Assembly (NCBI GenBank): GCA_019636235.1
Contig: JAHBXW010000015.1
Span: forward strand, 59,304 to 123,303
Length of the DNA stretch: 64,000 nt
DNA from: Planctomyces sp.
Lineage (GTDB): Bacteria > Planctomycetota > Planctomycetia > Planctomycetales > Planctomycetaceae
Direction: 5' to 3'
Each line of letters opens with the position of its first letter. Positions within the stretch are counted from its first letter, which is position 1. The notes beneath the pieces are model-generated. The model searched no databases. It saw nothing but the letters and a program-made list of their open reading frames with translations, and had not been told where the DNA came from. Made by a program: the position numbers and the translations under genes. Shown in pieces: positions 27,737 through 40,852 of the stretch.

Positions 27737-29704
27737 TCAGGTCGCGATGACCTGCTGTTTCGTCGGCAGGTACTTCCGGGGCTGGGGCGCTCCGATGAGA
27801 ATGGTCAGCGCTTCGCGGTCCAGCACCTCGGACTTGAGCAGGGCCTCGGCGACCTTGTCGAGATCGCCGCGGCGCTCATTCAGCAGATGCATGGCGCGTT
27901 CCTGGGCCTCATTGAGGAACCGCTGGATTTCCTCGTCGATGACCTGGGCGGTGCGCTCGCTGTACTGCCGCTGTTCGTGGATTTCCTTGCCCAGGAAGGG
28001 GTGCTCCTCAGCGCCGCGGAAGGCCGCGGGGCCGATGACGTCGCTCATGCCCAGGTGGGCGATCATCCGGCGGGCGAGGTCGGTGCTCCGTTTGAGGTCG
28101 TCCTCTGCTCCGGCGGAGTATTCGTTGAACACAAGCTTTTCAGCCGCGCGGCCGCCCAGGCTCATGGTCAGCCGGGCATGCAGTCGGCGTTCGCCGATGT
28201 GGTGCAGTTCCTCTTCAGGCTGGAATTCGGTGAACCCCAGCGCTCGCCCGCGGGGGACGATGGTCACCTTGTGAACGGGGTCGACCTCGGGGGTGTACCA
28301 GGCGACGACGGCGTGGCCGGCCTCGTGATAGGCCGTCATTTCGCGCTCGTACTCGTCGAGGATGTCCTCCCGCTTGGTCCCCATCAGGATGCGGTCCTTG
28401 GCGACCTCGAAGTCTTCGCGGTCGACGGCCGTCTTGCTTTCCCGGGTGGCGTTCAGCGCGGCCTCGTTGACCAGGTTCCGCAGGTCGGCCCCGGAAAAGC
28501 CGATGGTGCTGCCGGCGATCCGATCGAGGTCGACATTGTCGGCCAGCGGCACCTTGCGGACGTGCACTTTGAGGATGCCGAGGCGGCCCTCGCGGGTGGG
28601 TCGATCGACGGCCACATGCCGGTCAAACCGCCCGGGGCGAAGCAGCGCCGGGTCGAGGACGTCCGGCCGGTTCGTGGCGGCGATCACGATCACCGCCTCC
28701 GACTGGTTGAACCCGTCCATCTCGCTGAGAATCTGGTTCAGCGTCTGTTCGCGTTCGTCGTGCCCGCCCCCCAGCCCGGCGCCCCGAATGCGGCCGACGG
28801 CGTCGATCTCATCGATGAACAGGATGCAGGGAGCCGATTCCTTCGCGGACTTGAACATGTCGCGCACGCGGCTGGCCCCCACGCCGACGAACATCTGGAT
28901 GAATTCCGACCCGTTGATCGAGTAGAACGGCACGCCCGCCTCGCCGGCCACCGCGCGGGCCAGCAGCGTCTTGCCGGTTCCCGGGGGGCCCATCAGCAGC
29001 ACGCCCTTGGGGATCTGGGCCCCCAGCCGCTGGAACTTCGCGGGATCCTTCAGGAACTCAACGACCTCCTGCAGCTCGCGCTTGGCGTGCTCCATGCCGG
29101 CGACGTCGTCGAACGTGTTCCGCTGGTCCGACGGCTTGAACCGCTTGGCCGGACTGCGGATGAAGCCTCCGAACATCCCCGATCCCATCGGATCGGACGA
29201 GCGCCGCAGCAGCCACCAGCCGATGGTGAACACCAGCAACAGTGGGATCGAATACGCGAACGCCTCGAGCAGAATGCTGGGCCGCGCGTTGTTGACCGTC
29301 ACGTCGACGCCCGCCAGCGCCAGCGTGTCGAGCAGCTTGCGGTCCTCCTGCGCGGGAATGTCGGTGACGAAGTTCGGCCGCAGCTGGGGCTTGCGGACCT
29401 TCGTTTCCGGATCGGGATTGGCCGGCGCGGTCTTCCACTTGCCCGACAGCGTCCAGTTCTTGATCTCGACGCTGGCGACGTTGTCGGCCGCGAGCTGCTC
29501 CCAGAAGAAGTTGTACTTGACGGCATCGCCGCTCGTGGACGCCTGGGCCCAGGTCCAGATCAGGAAGGCCAGGGCGATCAGCAGCAGCACCATCGGCACC
29601 GGCGGGCCGGTGCGGCGAGCTTCCGCGGGAGATTCCTCGCCGGCGGACTGTCCCCGCGGAGCGGTCGACGGCGGCTTCGGCGATGTCGGATTCGTGTTGC
29701 TCAT
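27737..29704 (-). CDS. ftsH: ATP-dependent zinc metalloprotease FtsH
   Basis: 655 residues. A proline-rich N-terminus (1-36) leads into a first transmembrane helix (about 37-53), a periplasmic domain (54-147) and a second helix (148-167). The AAA module has Walker A GPPGTGKT at 239-246, Walker B ILFIDEID at 294-301 and the pore motif '[13 protein letters not shown]'. The zinc site HEAGH is at 460-464. All residues needed for activity are present. It degrades misfolded membrane proteins and short-lived regulators. A GGAAGGAG lies directly upstream of the ATG. It probably has its own transcript; a terminator separates it from the gene upstream. Confidence 0.98.
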   Translation of the reverse strand: MSNTNPTSPKPPSTAPRGQSAGEESPAEARRTGPPVPMVLLLIALAFLIWTWAQASTSGDAVKYNFFWEQLAADNVASVEIKNWTLSGKWKTAPANPDPETKVRKPQLRPNFVTDIPAQEDRKLLDTLALAGVDVTVNNARPSILLEAFAYSIPLLLVFTIGWWLLRRSSDPMGSGMFGGFIRSPAKRFKPSDQRNTFDDVAGMEHAKRELQEVVEFLKDPAKFQRLGAQIPKGVLLMGPPGTGKTLLARAVAGEAGVPFYSINGSEFIQMFVGVGASRVRDMFKSAKESAPCILFIDEIDAVGRIRGAGLGGGHDEREQTLNQILSEMDGFNQSEAVIVIAATNRPDVLDPALLRPGRFDRHVAVDRPTREGRLGILKVHVRKVPLADNVDLDRIAGSTIGFSGADLRNLVNEAALNATRESKTAVDREDFEVAKDRILMGTKREDILDEYEREMTAYHEAGHAVVAWYTPEVDPVHKVTIVPRGRALGFTEFQPEEELHHIGERRLHARLTMSLGGRAAEKLVFNEYSAGAEDDLKRSTDLARRMIAHLGMSDVIGPAAFRGAEEHPFLGKEIHEQRQYSERTAQVIDEEIQRFLNEAQERAMHLLNERRGDLDKVAEALLKSEVLDREALTILIGAPQPRKYLPTKQQVIAT

Positions 29705-29826
29705 GACTCCTTCCGGGCGCGATGCCGCGGGCGGGCCGATCGCGCTACGGCGCTGCCGGGCCGCGCGGCCAGCCTCGAAACGTTAACGTCCGCCGCCACG
29801 CCGAACAATTCGGTTCCGCCAACGAA

Positions 29827-29855
29827 AAGCCGGCTGGAATCAGTCCAGCCGGCTT
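29827..29855 (-). terminator. Rho-independent terminator of the PQQ-propeller gene at 29885
   Basis: A perfect 12-base-pair stem (AAGCCGGCTGGA / TCCAGCCGGCTT) with a five-base loop. On the minus strand it is followed by TTTTCGTT. It lies 30 bases downstream of the stop at 29885 and upstream of ftsH, so it insulates the two minus-strand genes. Confidence 0.85.
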
Positions 29856-29884
29856 GGGCGGCTTCGCATTCGGCCCCTCCCGCA

Positions 29885-31564
29885 TCAATCGGCCGATTTC
29901 TCGCCAATCGCGTACAGCCGGGACTTGTTGGCGATGTACAGCACGTTGTTCGCCACGATCGGCGTGCTGTAGACGCTGTTCCCCATGTTGACCTCGGCGA
30001 TCAGGTCCATCTCCTTGCTGTGACGGAAGATCGCCACGTCGCCGTCCTCATCGCCGATGTACACCTTGCCGTCGACCAGCAGCGGGCTGCCCCACGACGC
30101 CGCGAACATGTCGTACGTCCAGTGCTGCTCGCCCGTTTTGGCGTCCAGGCAGTGCACCAGACCGCTGAAGTCCGCGATGTACAACAGGTCGTCCTTGATG
30201 ACGGCCGTGCCGCAGGTGCGGTGCATTTCCTCTTCGAACTCCAGCTTGCCGTTGCCGTTGGCGTCATAGCCGACGTAATGCCACACCACGGCCGAATTGG
30301 GATTCGGAACCGCCTGTTCGTCGACGCGCTCGTCGACGGCCTGCAGCCGCCGCTGCGGCAGCTCATTGCCGTCCTTGTCCTGCGCCAGCTCGGGGCTGAC
30401 GTCGCCGCGCTTCGTGGGGTCGATGCACCACAGATGTCCGTTGCCTTCGCCGTGTTCCGGATCTTCGCCGACCGCCACGTACACCAGGCCGTCATACACG
30501 ACCGGCGTGGCGATGATGTGGTTCCGCGTCGAACGGCCGCTGACCGAATACAGCGACGTCTTCGGATTGCAGTCGAACTTCCACAGCAGCCTGGAGTTCC
30601 CCTGGCCGTCGCCGGCCGGATCGAAGCTGTACAGATAGCCGTCGCCGCCGCCGAAGAGCACCTGCGCCTGCCCGCCCAGCACGGCGTACGTCGGCGAAGA
30701 CCACTGGCCGTGCAGGATGTTCACGCCGGGGCTCTTGTCGGTCCACAGGACCGCGCCGGTGTCGCGGTTCATGGCGAAGAAGCTGGGCGCGTTCGGAGCG
30801 GGAATGTTGATGTGCGTCTCATCGACGCCGTTCGCCGTGCAGACGAACAGCGTGTCGCCCACGCAGACCAGCGAGCAGCTGCACATGTTGTGCTGCGACA
30901 CGCCCATCTGGCCCATCATGTCATACTTCCAGATGACGTCCGCTTCGTCCTGGTTCTCGTTGTCTTCCTGCTTGAACGGCCCGTTGTTCTCGCCGTCGCG
31001 GAAGCCGTTGGCGTCCAGGCAGATCACCTCGCCGCGGCTCGACACGAACCACACCCGATCGCCCTCCGCGTACACCGCCGCGCAGATGCCCTGGTCGGGC
31101 CAGTCGTGCACGCGGCCCGTCGGCAGCTTCTGGCTGGAATGCTGCCACAGGAACTCGCCCGTCTTCTCGTCGAAGCACAGCAATACGCCGAGGTCGATGG
31201 TCTTCGGGAACCGCGCCAGCCAGGCGTGATGGTTGTTCGTGCCGATGTAAACCTTGCCGTTGGCGACGACCTGGTTGCCGTACGTCTGCGAGCCGAGCGG
31301 CACGCTCCACAGAATGTTTTCGCCCGAATCGACGTCCCATTCGGTGGGGATGTTCTTGCCCTCGGGCGTGTTGTTGCGCTGCGTCCACCCGCCCCACATC
31401 GGCCAGTCGCCCGGCTGGACCTCGCGTTTCGCGATTTCTGCGACGGCCAGGGCCGTGGGATCTTCGCGCGACTCAGAGCTCTCGGAGCCGGTTACGTTGA
31501 GGGTCAGGCCCAGAGCGCCTAAGGCACAACCCATGGCTGTCAGCAGCCATTTCGAAAGTCGCAT
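29885..31564 (-). CDS. Exported PQQ-binding-like beta-propeller protein
   Basis: 559 residues with a signal peptide ('KWLLTAMGCALGALGLTLNVTGS'). Propeller blades recur through the whole chain: 'WPMWGGWTQRNNTPEGKNIPTEW', 'NQVVANGKVYIGTNN', 'CFDEKTGEFLWQHSS', 'FAMNRDTGAVLWTDKS', 'CLDAKTGEQHWTYDM', 'YSTPIVANNVLYIANKS'. The opening 'GGWTQRNNTPE' is a frequent planctomycete quinoprotein-like start. An EF-hand-like 'GYDANGNGKLEFEEEMH' insertion near residue 430 may bind calcium. No dehydrogenase active-site context is visible. A strong terminator follows. Confidence 0.9.
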   Translation of the reverse strand: MRLSKWLLTAMGCALGALGLTLNVTGSESSESREDPTALAVAEIAKREVQPGDWPMWGGWTQRNNTPEGKNIPTEWDVDSGENILWSVPLGSQTYGNQVVANGKVYIGTNNHHAWLARFPKTIDLGVLLCFDEKTGEFLWQHSSQKLPTGRVHDWPDQGICAAVYAEGDRVWFVSSRGEVICLDANGFRDGENNGPFKQEDNENQDEADVIWKYDMMGQMGVSQHNMCSCSLVCVGDTLFVCTANGVDETHINIPAPNAPSFFAMNRDTGAVLWTDKSPGVNILHGQWSSPTYAVLGGQAQVLFGGGDGYLYSFDPAGDGQGNSRLLWKFDCNPKTSLYSVSGRSTRNHIIATPVVYDGLVYVAVGEDPEHGEGNGHLWCIDPTKRGDVSPELAQDKDGNELPQRRLQAVDERVDEQAVPNPNSAVVWHYVGYDANGNGKLEFEEEMHRTCGTAVIKDDLLYIADFSGLVHCLDAKTGEQHWTYDMFAASWGSPLLVDGKVYIGDEDGDVAIFRHSKEMDLIAEVNMGNSVYSTPIVANNVLYIANKSRLYAIGEKSAD

Positions 31565-31850
31565 GTCGAAGGATCCTGAATGCGGGGCGGGGAGGCGGAC
31601 ATCCCGTCCGCCGCGAATGGGCGAGTGTCGCCGCGGATGGTGCGCGCGGCGTCTGGAGATTATAGGCGGTCCGGCCCGTGGGTGAATGCTCTGGGGGCCT
31701 GGAGGCTCGCACCGGGCCGTTTTTCACCCGCCGGAACGCGACCAGGCGTTTCCGTCAGCGCACAGCGGCAGGATGTCCGGGCCGGCGATATGCTGAACGG
31801 TCCGCGAACTTCCCGATTCTCAAAGCGGTGCAGCGCACCGGGCGAACTTG

Positions 31851-32840
31851 ATGAGCAGCGACGACGATCCGAACCTCGACGACCTCGACCAGCCGCCGCA
31901 TTTGAACGATCAGGCGTTCAACCTCGTCAATCAGGCGCTGGGGGCCTCCGAGGACCTGCGGATCGAGCCGGCGCCCGTCAAAGGCGCGGGGTGCATTCTG
32001 GATTGCGGCGTCGAGGCCGAGGGCAGCCTCGCGGCGGGCCTCGCGCTGGCCGAGATCTGCCTGTCCGGAATGGCCGAACTGTCCATTGTGCCGGGCGAAG
32101 TCGCCGGCGCGCACTGGCCGCACTTGTTCGTGACGACCGACCAGCCTGTCGAGGCCTGCCTCCTCAGCCAGTACGCCGGCTGGCAGATCAGCGTCGGCAA
32201 ATACTTCGCGATGGGGTCGGGGCCGATGCGGGCCGCGGCCGGACGCGAGGAACTGTTCGCCAAGCTGGGCTATCGCGAAGCGGCGACGGCCGTCGTCGGC
32301 GTGCTGGAATCGGGCACGCTGCCGGATTTGAAGGTCGTTCGCTGGATCGCGGAGAAATGCCGCGTGGCGCCGGACCGGGTGGGGCTGCTGGTCGCGCCGA
32401 CGTCCAGCATCGCCGGGAATCTGCAGGTCGTGGCGCGGAGCGTGGAGACGGCCATGCACAAGCTGTTTGAAGTTGGCTTTGACGTCTCGGAGGTCGTCAG
32501 CGCCTGCGGAGTGGCCCCGATTTCTCCCGTGGCGGCCGACGACCTGAACGGCATCGGCCGCACGAACGACGCGATCCTGTACGGCGCGCGGGTGACGTTG
32601 TGGATCGACGGCGACGACCAGCAGATCGCCAGCCTGGGGCCGAAGGTGCCCGCGTCCGCTTCGCCGGCGTATGGGGAGCCGTTTCTGTCCATCTTCGAGC
32701 AGGCCGGCCGGGACTTCTACAAAATTGATCCGCTGCTGTTCAGCCCGGCGGAGGTGGTGTTCCAGAACGTTGCGACGGGCAGGGTGCAGCGGTTCGGACG
32801 GGTGAACCACGCGGTGCTGGAGCGTTCGTTCGGGCTATGA
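31851..32840 (+). CDS. mch: Methenyltetrahydromethanopterin cyclohydrolase
   Basis: 329 residues from the ATG at 31851 (a TTG at 31848 only adds one residue). Recognisable Mch segments are 'GAGCILDCGVEAEGSLAAGLALAEICL', 'QYAGWQISVGKYFAMGSGPMRA', 'VAPDRVGLLVAPTSSIAGNLQVVARSVETAMHKL' and 'GVAPISPVAADDLNGIGRTNDAILYGARVTLW'. It hydrolyses 5,10-methenyl-H4MPT to formyl-H4MPT in the C1 transfer pathway. Length matches the family. With DUF447 at 12231 it indicates H4MPT-linked C1 metabolism, known in planctomycetes. A terminator lies about 80 bases downstream. Confidence 0.97.
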   Translation: MSSDDDPNLDDLDQPPHLNDQAFNLVNQALGASEDLRIEPAPVKGAGCILDCGVEAEGSLAAGLALAEICLSGMAELSIVPGEVAGAHWPHLFVTTDQPVEACLLSQYAGWQISVGKYFAMGSGPMRAAAGREELFAKLGYREAATAVVGVLESGTLPDLKVVRWIAEKCRVAPDRVGLLVAPTSSIAGNLQVVARSVETAMHKLFEVGFDVSEVVSACGVAPISPVAADDLNGIGRTNDAILYGARVTLWIDGDDQQIASLGPKVPASASPAYGEPFLSIFEQAGRDFYKIDPLLFSPAEVVFQNVATGRVQRFGRVNHAVLERSFGL

Positions 32841-32917
32841 GCCTGGAGGCGGCTGACGATCGGCGGCGGCTGCGTTGGAGCGGAACGCGGCTGCCCTCGC
32901 GCGACCAGAAACGAAAA

Positions 32918-32955
32918 CAGCCCGCCGATGATCAGTCACCGACGGGCTGCTTTTC
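32918..32955 (+). terminator. Rho-independent terminator after mch
   Basis: Arms CAGCCCG (32918-32924) and CGGGCTG (32943-32949) pair over seven bases and can extend past one mismatch. They are followed by CTTTTCTCTC. The position, about 80 bases after the mch stop, fits a terminator. Confidence 0.7.
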
Positions 32956-33510
32956 TCTCAGGATGGGGTCAATTCGGCGTCGGCCGCCAGGAACCGCAAA
33001 GGGCTGGGTTGGCGATCCGGCGCGCCGGTGTGAACTGGGCGGGCATTCCGAAATCACACAGGCGATTGTTCCTCATCCAACGGGCCGCCATCGGACGCGT
33101 TCGCGAAACGCTGTTCGATCGCAGCCCCTCATAATAAAACGCAACAGGTCCCGAAATGTCTCGGCAAAAACCCCGAGTTTTCGTGAAAGACTATTAAGAA
33201 GCAGTCTCATGGTTCGCAGTGCGAACCATTCGAATTAATTTGCCGCAACTTTCTACCACACGGACGCTTGCGCAGATCGGCCAACTCCAGACAATTCGCG
33301 CAAACCTGGCGAAAAGTTCGCCATCGTGGCGCGCCGATCGCCAAGTCCACGGCTGGCGCAGAATGCTCCAGTTCGCTGCAAAGATGAGCCCAGTGCCTCG
33401 CCCGATGGCCCGGCTCGCGGAATCGCGGGAAGGCGCGCATTCTCCGAGGTCGATTGTGCTCCAGGATCCCCCGGTCGCGACTGGCTGCACTCGCGAGCCG
33501 CCGTGTTCAC
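32956..33510. other. Non-coding gap between convergent mch and tadC, AT-richer in the middle
   Basis: About 555 bases without a credible gene; a 133-codon + frame at 32837-33238 is compositionally random and Arg/Ser-rich. The stretch 33100-33260 is visibly AT-richer than the rest of the window and holds a perfect palindrome at 33209-33229. No tRNA or known RNA fold was recognised. Confidence 0.5.
33209..33229. repeat. Perfect 21-base palindrome in an AT-rich intergenic stretch
   Basis: ATGGTTCGCA, one central G, then TGCGAACCAT: ten matched pairs without error. It lacks a T-tract, so it is not an obvious terminator. It may be an operator or a hairpin in an unannotated transcript. No promoter could be assigned. 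Confidence 0.6.
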
Positions 33511-34434
33511 TTATGTCGTCAACAGGTTGCGGATCATGAGGATCGCTGCCGGGCCGACCAGCACCACGAAAATGCCCGGGAAGATGAACAGCACCAGCGG
33601 GAAGATCATCTTCACTGCGGTCTGTGCCGCCTTCTCTTCCGCCAGCTGGCTGCGCTTGGTCCGCATGCTGTCCGACTGGACGCGCAGGGCCTGGGCGATC
33701 GACGAGCCGAAGCGGTCGGCCTGAATCAGGATCGTCGCCAGCGCCTTCACGTCATCGACGCCCGTGCGGACGCCCAGGTCGTGCAGCACCTCGCGGCGGG
33801 GACGGCCCATCTGCAGCTGCATGTTGCACATCGCCAGTTCGCCGCAGATGTCGGGGGCGGAGTCCCCCAGCTCTTCGCACACGCGGCGCATCGCCGCGTC
33901 GAGCCCCAGCCCGGCTTCCACGCACACGACCAGGAGGTCGAGCGCGTCCGGCATTGACAGGAAGATGCGTCCCTGCCGGCCCATCTTCATGATCCGCACG
34001 ACGATTTCCGGCAGGTAGAACCCCAGACCGCCGCCCATGAACAGCGCGGATGCCGCGTTCAGGTCGAGGCCGTTCTGAATCACTCCCCAGCCGCCGCCGA
34101 GAACCAGGCCGACCATCAGCGACGTCGTCTTCAGGGCCAGGAACAGCGTGGCGGCGTTGGGCGAGTTGAAGCCCGCGTTCGCCAGTCGGACCTTCAGCTC
34201 GTTCTGTTCCAGTTCGGATTTGGGCTGCAGGGCCTTGGACAGCGCCGGCGCGGCGGCCTGGATGACGTTCGTCACGCCTCCCTTGTCCTGCTGGGCGCGT
34301 CTTCCCGGATCGCGGAGTTCCTGCAGCCGCTCGGAGGCGCGGTCCTCTTTCGGCGCGAACATCGTGAGCACCGCCCACACGCCGCCCGAAATGGCGACGA
34401 AGATCGCGCCGGAAATCATCAGGGAGGAGTCCAT
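33511..34434 (-). CDS. tadC: Type II/IV secretion F-family protein TadC
   Basis: 307 residues. It has an N-terminal membrane helix ('LMISGAIFVAISGGVWAVLTMFA'), two central helices and two at the C-terminus ('MIFPLVLFIFPGIFVVLVGPAAILMI'). The T2SSF domain has 'MPDALDLLVVCVEAGLGLDAAMRRV', 'GELAMCNMQLQMGRPRREVLHDLGVRTGVDDVKALATILIQADRFGSSIAQALRVQSDSMR'-type segments typical of TadC. It is an inner-membrane platform protein of the tight-adherence (Flp) pilus and is last in the cpaF-tadB-tadC set. AAGGAA precedes the start. Confidence 0.93.
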   Translation of the reverse strand: MDSSLMISGAIFVAISGGVWAVLTMFAPKEDRASERLQELRDPGRRAQQDKGGVTNVIQAAAPALSKALQPKSELEQNELKVRLANAGFNSPNAATLFLALKTTSLMVGLVLGGGWGVIQNGLDLNAASALFMGGGLGFYLPEIVVRIMKMGRQGRIFLSMPDALDLLVVCVEAGLGLDAAMRRVCEELGDSAPDICGELAMCNMQLQMGRPRREVLHDLGVRTGVDDVKALATILIQADRFGSSIAQALRVQSDSMRTKRSQLAEEKAAQTAVKMIFPLVLFIFPGIFVVLVGPAAILMIRNLLTT

Positions 34435-34519
34435 GCGTCTGTTCCTTGTCGTCTCTCGCGGCCGATCCGCGCGGGCGCCTCAACGACCCGCGCCGACCGG
34501 CGTCTCGCGTTCCGCGAAC

Positions 34520-35485
34520 TCAAACCTTGATCTGGATGATCTTCTTGATCGCCACCGCTCCCAGCAGCTGCAGCACGACCGCCACGGCGACCATCTTCCG
34601 GCCCAGTTCGTCCGTGAAGAGGACCATCACGTACTCTTCGTTCAGGTGCCACACCGCGAAGAACAGCGCGATCGGCAGCAGCATCAGGACCACGCCGCTG
34701 ATCCGGCCTTCGCCGGTCAGCGCCTGCACCTGGCCGATGATGCGGAAGCGTTCGCGGATGATGTGGCTGATTTTGTCCAGGATTTCGGCGAGGTCGCCGC
34801 CGCACTGCCGCTGGATGGCCACGGCCGTCGAGAAGAACTTGAAGTCCAGATTCGGCATCCGGCGGTACAGGTTCTTCAGCGACTGCTCGATGGGAATGCC
34901 GAGGTTCTGTTCCTCGTAGGCGATGTTGAATTCCTTGGAGATCGGTTCGGCCATTTCCGTGCACACGACGTGCAGGCCGGACGCGAGGCTGTGGCCGGAG
35001 CGCAGCGCCCGGGCGATCAGCTCCATGGCGCCGGGCATCTGCGAGGCGAACTTCTTGAACCGCCGCGACCGCCGCCACAGCATCCAGGCGATGGGCAGCG
35101 TCGCCGTGGCCAGTCCGATGACGGGGTACAGCGGCGCGGGGAGGGCCGACATCGTCGCCGCGCCGACGCCCGCCAGGCCCGACACCAGCGTGATGGCCGC
35201 GAACGTCTCGGGCTTCATCGACAGATCCGCCTGCAGATACAGCAGCCGCAGGTTGGCGAACCGTTCGAACAGCTGGGCCATCATGGCGGCCAGTCCGCTC
35301 ACGCCCTCGCGCATCAGGATGTCGCGCGACATCGACGCCTGCTCCAGCGCGGGCTTCTTCCCCGCCAGAACGGACAGTCGGTTCTCCACCGAGCCGGACT
35401 TTCCGGAACTCAGCAGCACGGCTACCGCGCCGATCAGTCCGGCGACGCCGATGAAGGCCGCGATTGATGCCAGCATGGGATTCAT
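34520..35485 (-). CDS. tadB: Type II/IV secretion F-family protein TadB
   Basis: 321 residues. It has membrane helices near the N-terminus ('MLASIAAFIGVAGLIGAVAVLLSS'), a central pair ('LYPVIGLATATLPIAWMLW') and C-terminal helices ('GVVLMLLPIALFFAVWHL'). The T2SSF domain has 'MPGAMELIARALRSGHSLASGLHVV', 'EFNIAYEEQNLGIPIEQSLKNLYRRMPNLDFKFF' and 'GGDLAEILDKISHIIRERFRI', as in TadB. It starts 19 bases after cpaF ends, so the two are co-transcribed. Confidence 0.93.
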   Translation of the reverse strand: MNPMLASIAAFIGVAGLIGAVAVLLSSGKSGSVENRLSVLAGKKPALEQASMSRDILMREGVSGLAAMMAQLFERFANLRLLYLQADLSMKPETFAAITLVSGLAGVGAATMSALPAPLYPVIGLATATLPIAWMLWRRSRRFKKFASQMPGAMELIARALRSGHSLASGLHVVCTEMAEPISKEFNIAYEEQNLGIPIEQSLKNLYRRMPNLDFKFFSTAVAIQRQCGGDLAEILDKISHIIRERFRIIGQVQALTGEGRISGVVLMLLPIALFFAVWHLNEEYVMVLFTDELGRKMVAVAVVLQLLGAVAIKKIIQIKV

Positions 35486-35504
35486 GGGTCTTGCTCCAGT
35501 CGTC

Positions 35505-36863
<1,359 letters not shown>

Positions 36864-37157
36864 GTCGACTGGTCCTTCGGAAGCCACAGGGTCTGCGTGG
36901 CCCGGGCGACGTCATGCGGCGCCGGGCGCGGAATCTCGGTTGCTGCAAACCTAGGTCAGGTTCCGCCGCGTTGCTTCACGGAATCCTCCCACGTTCCCGA
37001 ATTGCAACACGCGCGCTGCGCACGGCGGCGCGGGTTCTGACGGCGGCGCCGGTCGCATCGTCCGCGTCTGGCCCCCGGGCGGCGGCCCGCTCGCTAGAAT
37101 TGCCCGGTCCCGCCGCAGCGCGACCGATGGACGATTCCGTACCGCCCTCTCATTCTT

Positions 37158-38210
37158 ATGACGCCCGCACTCCTGGCAGGCCGCCTCCGCGCGGCGCCGA
37201 TCGACGACGACCCCGACGGCCAATGGCCGACCATGGGCTGGCTGGCCCTCCGCGAAGCCGGCGTGCCCCGCTGGACGATCCCTGCGGACTTTGGCGGCGA
37301 CGGCGGCCCGACCGACGAGATTCTCGACGGCTGCATCGAGCTGGCCCGCTGGCGGCTGACGCCCACGTTCGTCCTCAGTCAGTTTCAATCGGCCGTCGCG
37401 CGGATCGTCGCCTCAGCCAATGCGCCGCTGAAGGGGGAGTGGCTGCCGCGGCTGGCCGCCGGAGACGCGTTCACGACGGTCGGCATTTCGCATCTGACGA
37501 CGTCCCGCCAGCATCAGGGCCAGCCAGCCGTCGCCGCGACGCCGGTCCACGGAGGCTATCGCGTCAGCGGAGAGATTCCGTGGGTGACGGCGGCGGGCCG
37601 AGCGGACGTGATTGTCGCCGGCGCGACCCTCGACGACGGACGGCAGATTCTGTTCGCACTGCCTCGTGAGTCAGAGGGCGCGACAATTGATCCGCCGTGG
37701 ACGCTGCTGGCTCTGACCGGCTCAGAGACCGGGCCGGTGAGACTGCGGGACGTGTTCGTGCCGCACGCGCGGGTCCTGGACGGACCGCGGTCGCAGGTGC
37801 TGCAGTCCGGGGGGACGGCCGGCGCGGGTTCGCTGACGACGTCCGCGCTGGCGCTGGGGCATGCGCTGGGTTGTCTGGATCGGCTGCAGGACGAGGCGGC
37901 GCGGCGGGAGACGCTGAAAGGAATTGTCGCCGCGTTCGACAACGACGCGGCCGGTCTGTGGGAGCGTCTGCTGAAGTCGGCCGGCGGAGGCGAGACGGCG
38001 GACACGCCGGAGACGCTGCGCGCCGCGGCGACGTCGCTGGCGCTGTCGACGTCGCAGGCGTTGCTGACGGCGTCGAAGGGAGCGGGGTTTGTCGCCGGAC
38101 ATCCCGCGGAGCGGCTGGCGCGGGAGGCGATGTTCTTTCTGGTCTGGTCCTGCCCGCAGGCGGTGTCGAACCGCTTGTTGAGAGAGTTCAGCGGCTGCGA
38201 CGAGTTCTGA
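37158..38210 (+). CDS. Acyl-CoA dehydrogenase-family protein
   Basis: 350 residues, slightly short for the family (about 380-400). Supporting segments are 'WLALREAGVPRWTIPADFGGDGG', 'GCIELARWRLTPTFVLSQFQSAVARI', 'GISHLTTSR', 'GYRVSGEIPWVTAAGRADVIVAGAT' and 'VFVPHARVL'. These are the substrate-access and flavin-domain landmarks of ACAD proteins. The C-terminal helical domain is Ala-rich and lacks an obvious catalytic glutamate, so the substrate and even dehydrogenase activity are unclear. It ends five bases from a convergent small gene. Confidence 0.8.
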   Translation: MTPALLAGRLRAAPIDDDPDGQWPTMGWLALREAGVPRWTIPADFGGDGGPTDEILDGCIELARWRLTPTFVLSQFQSAVARIVASANAPLKGEWLPRLAAGDAFTTVGISHLTTSRQHQGQPAVAATPVHGGYRVSGEIPWVTAAGRADVIVAGATLDDGRQILFALPRESEGATIDPPWTLLALTGSETGPVRLRDVFVPHARVLDGPRSQVLQSGGTAGAGSLTTSALALGHALGCLDRLQDEAARRETLKGIVAAFDNDAAGLWERLLKSAGGGETADTPETLRAAATSLALSTSQALLTASKGAGFVAGHPAERLAREAMFFLVWSCPQAVSNRLLREFSGCDEF

Positions 38211-38215
38211 GTGGA

Positions 38216-38380
38216 TCAGTCCTGTTCGAGCCGCTGCAATTCGGCCCGAGCCGTGGCGATTTCCTTTTCGAGTTGGGCGACCTCCTGCGGGTCGTCGCAC
38301 TGCTTGCGGGCGCCGGCGAGCTGCCGCTGCAGGAGCTGGAGCTTGGTGCGGAGCCGTTCGATCTGCTTCTTCTCGTTCAT
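38216..38380 (-). CDS. Small coiled-coil protein
   Basis: 54 residues from the ATG at 38380; the longer frame to 38500 is unlikely. The whole chain is a predicted coiled coil with heptad leucines ('EKKQIERLRTKLQLLQRQLAG', 'EVAQLEKEIATARAELQRLEQD'). No function can be assigned. It is convergent with the acyl-CoA dehydrogenase-like gene and lies downstream of uvrB on the same strand, 150 bases away. Confidence 0.65.
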   Translation of the reverse strand: MNEKKQIERLRTKLQLLQRQLAGARKQCDDPQEVAQLEKEIATARAELQRLEQD

Positions 38381-38530
38381 GCGGTCATGGTAGCAATTCG
38401 ACGGTCGATGCGCCCGTCTGTCGTTCCGGACGATGAGTTCCGCGTGTGGCCGGGGCCGGACACGGCCGACGGCAAAGCCGTCGGTTTGGAAGGGCTTCAT
38501 TCCATGATCACATGGACGGCCACACGGCAG

Positions 38531-40684
<2,154 letters not shown>

Positions 40685-40852
40685 GGCTGGCGGCCATTGT
40701 ACGTCGGCCCGCGCCGCCGAACAGGACGGCCGGGGCGGGAATGCGGGGACAGCTTTCCCCACGGCAAAGGCAGGGGCCGCAGCGCAAGTGGCGGCTTCGG
40801 CAGCGTTCGCCGGTTTGAGGCGGCGCGGTCTGGAAGCGGCCCGGGGAACGGC

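Noticed and set aside
27887..31522. 1211-codon + strand frame antisense to ftsH and the propeller gene
   Set aside because: It covers two well-recognised minus-strand genes and the terminator between them, and its sequence is Arg/Val/Asp-rich without domain motifs. A GC-rich shadow frame.
32837..33238. 133-codon + frame after mch
   Set aside because: It contains the mch terminator hairpin, has no ribosome site and has random composition.
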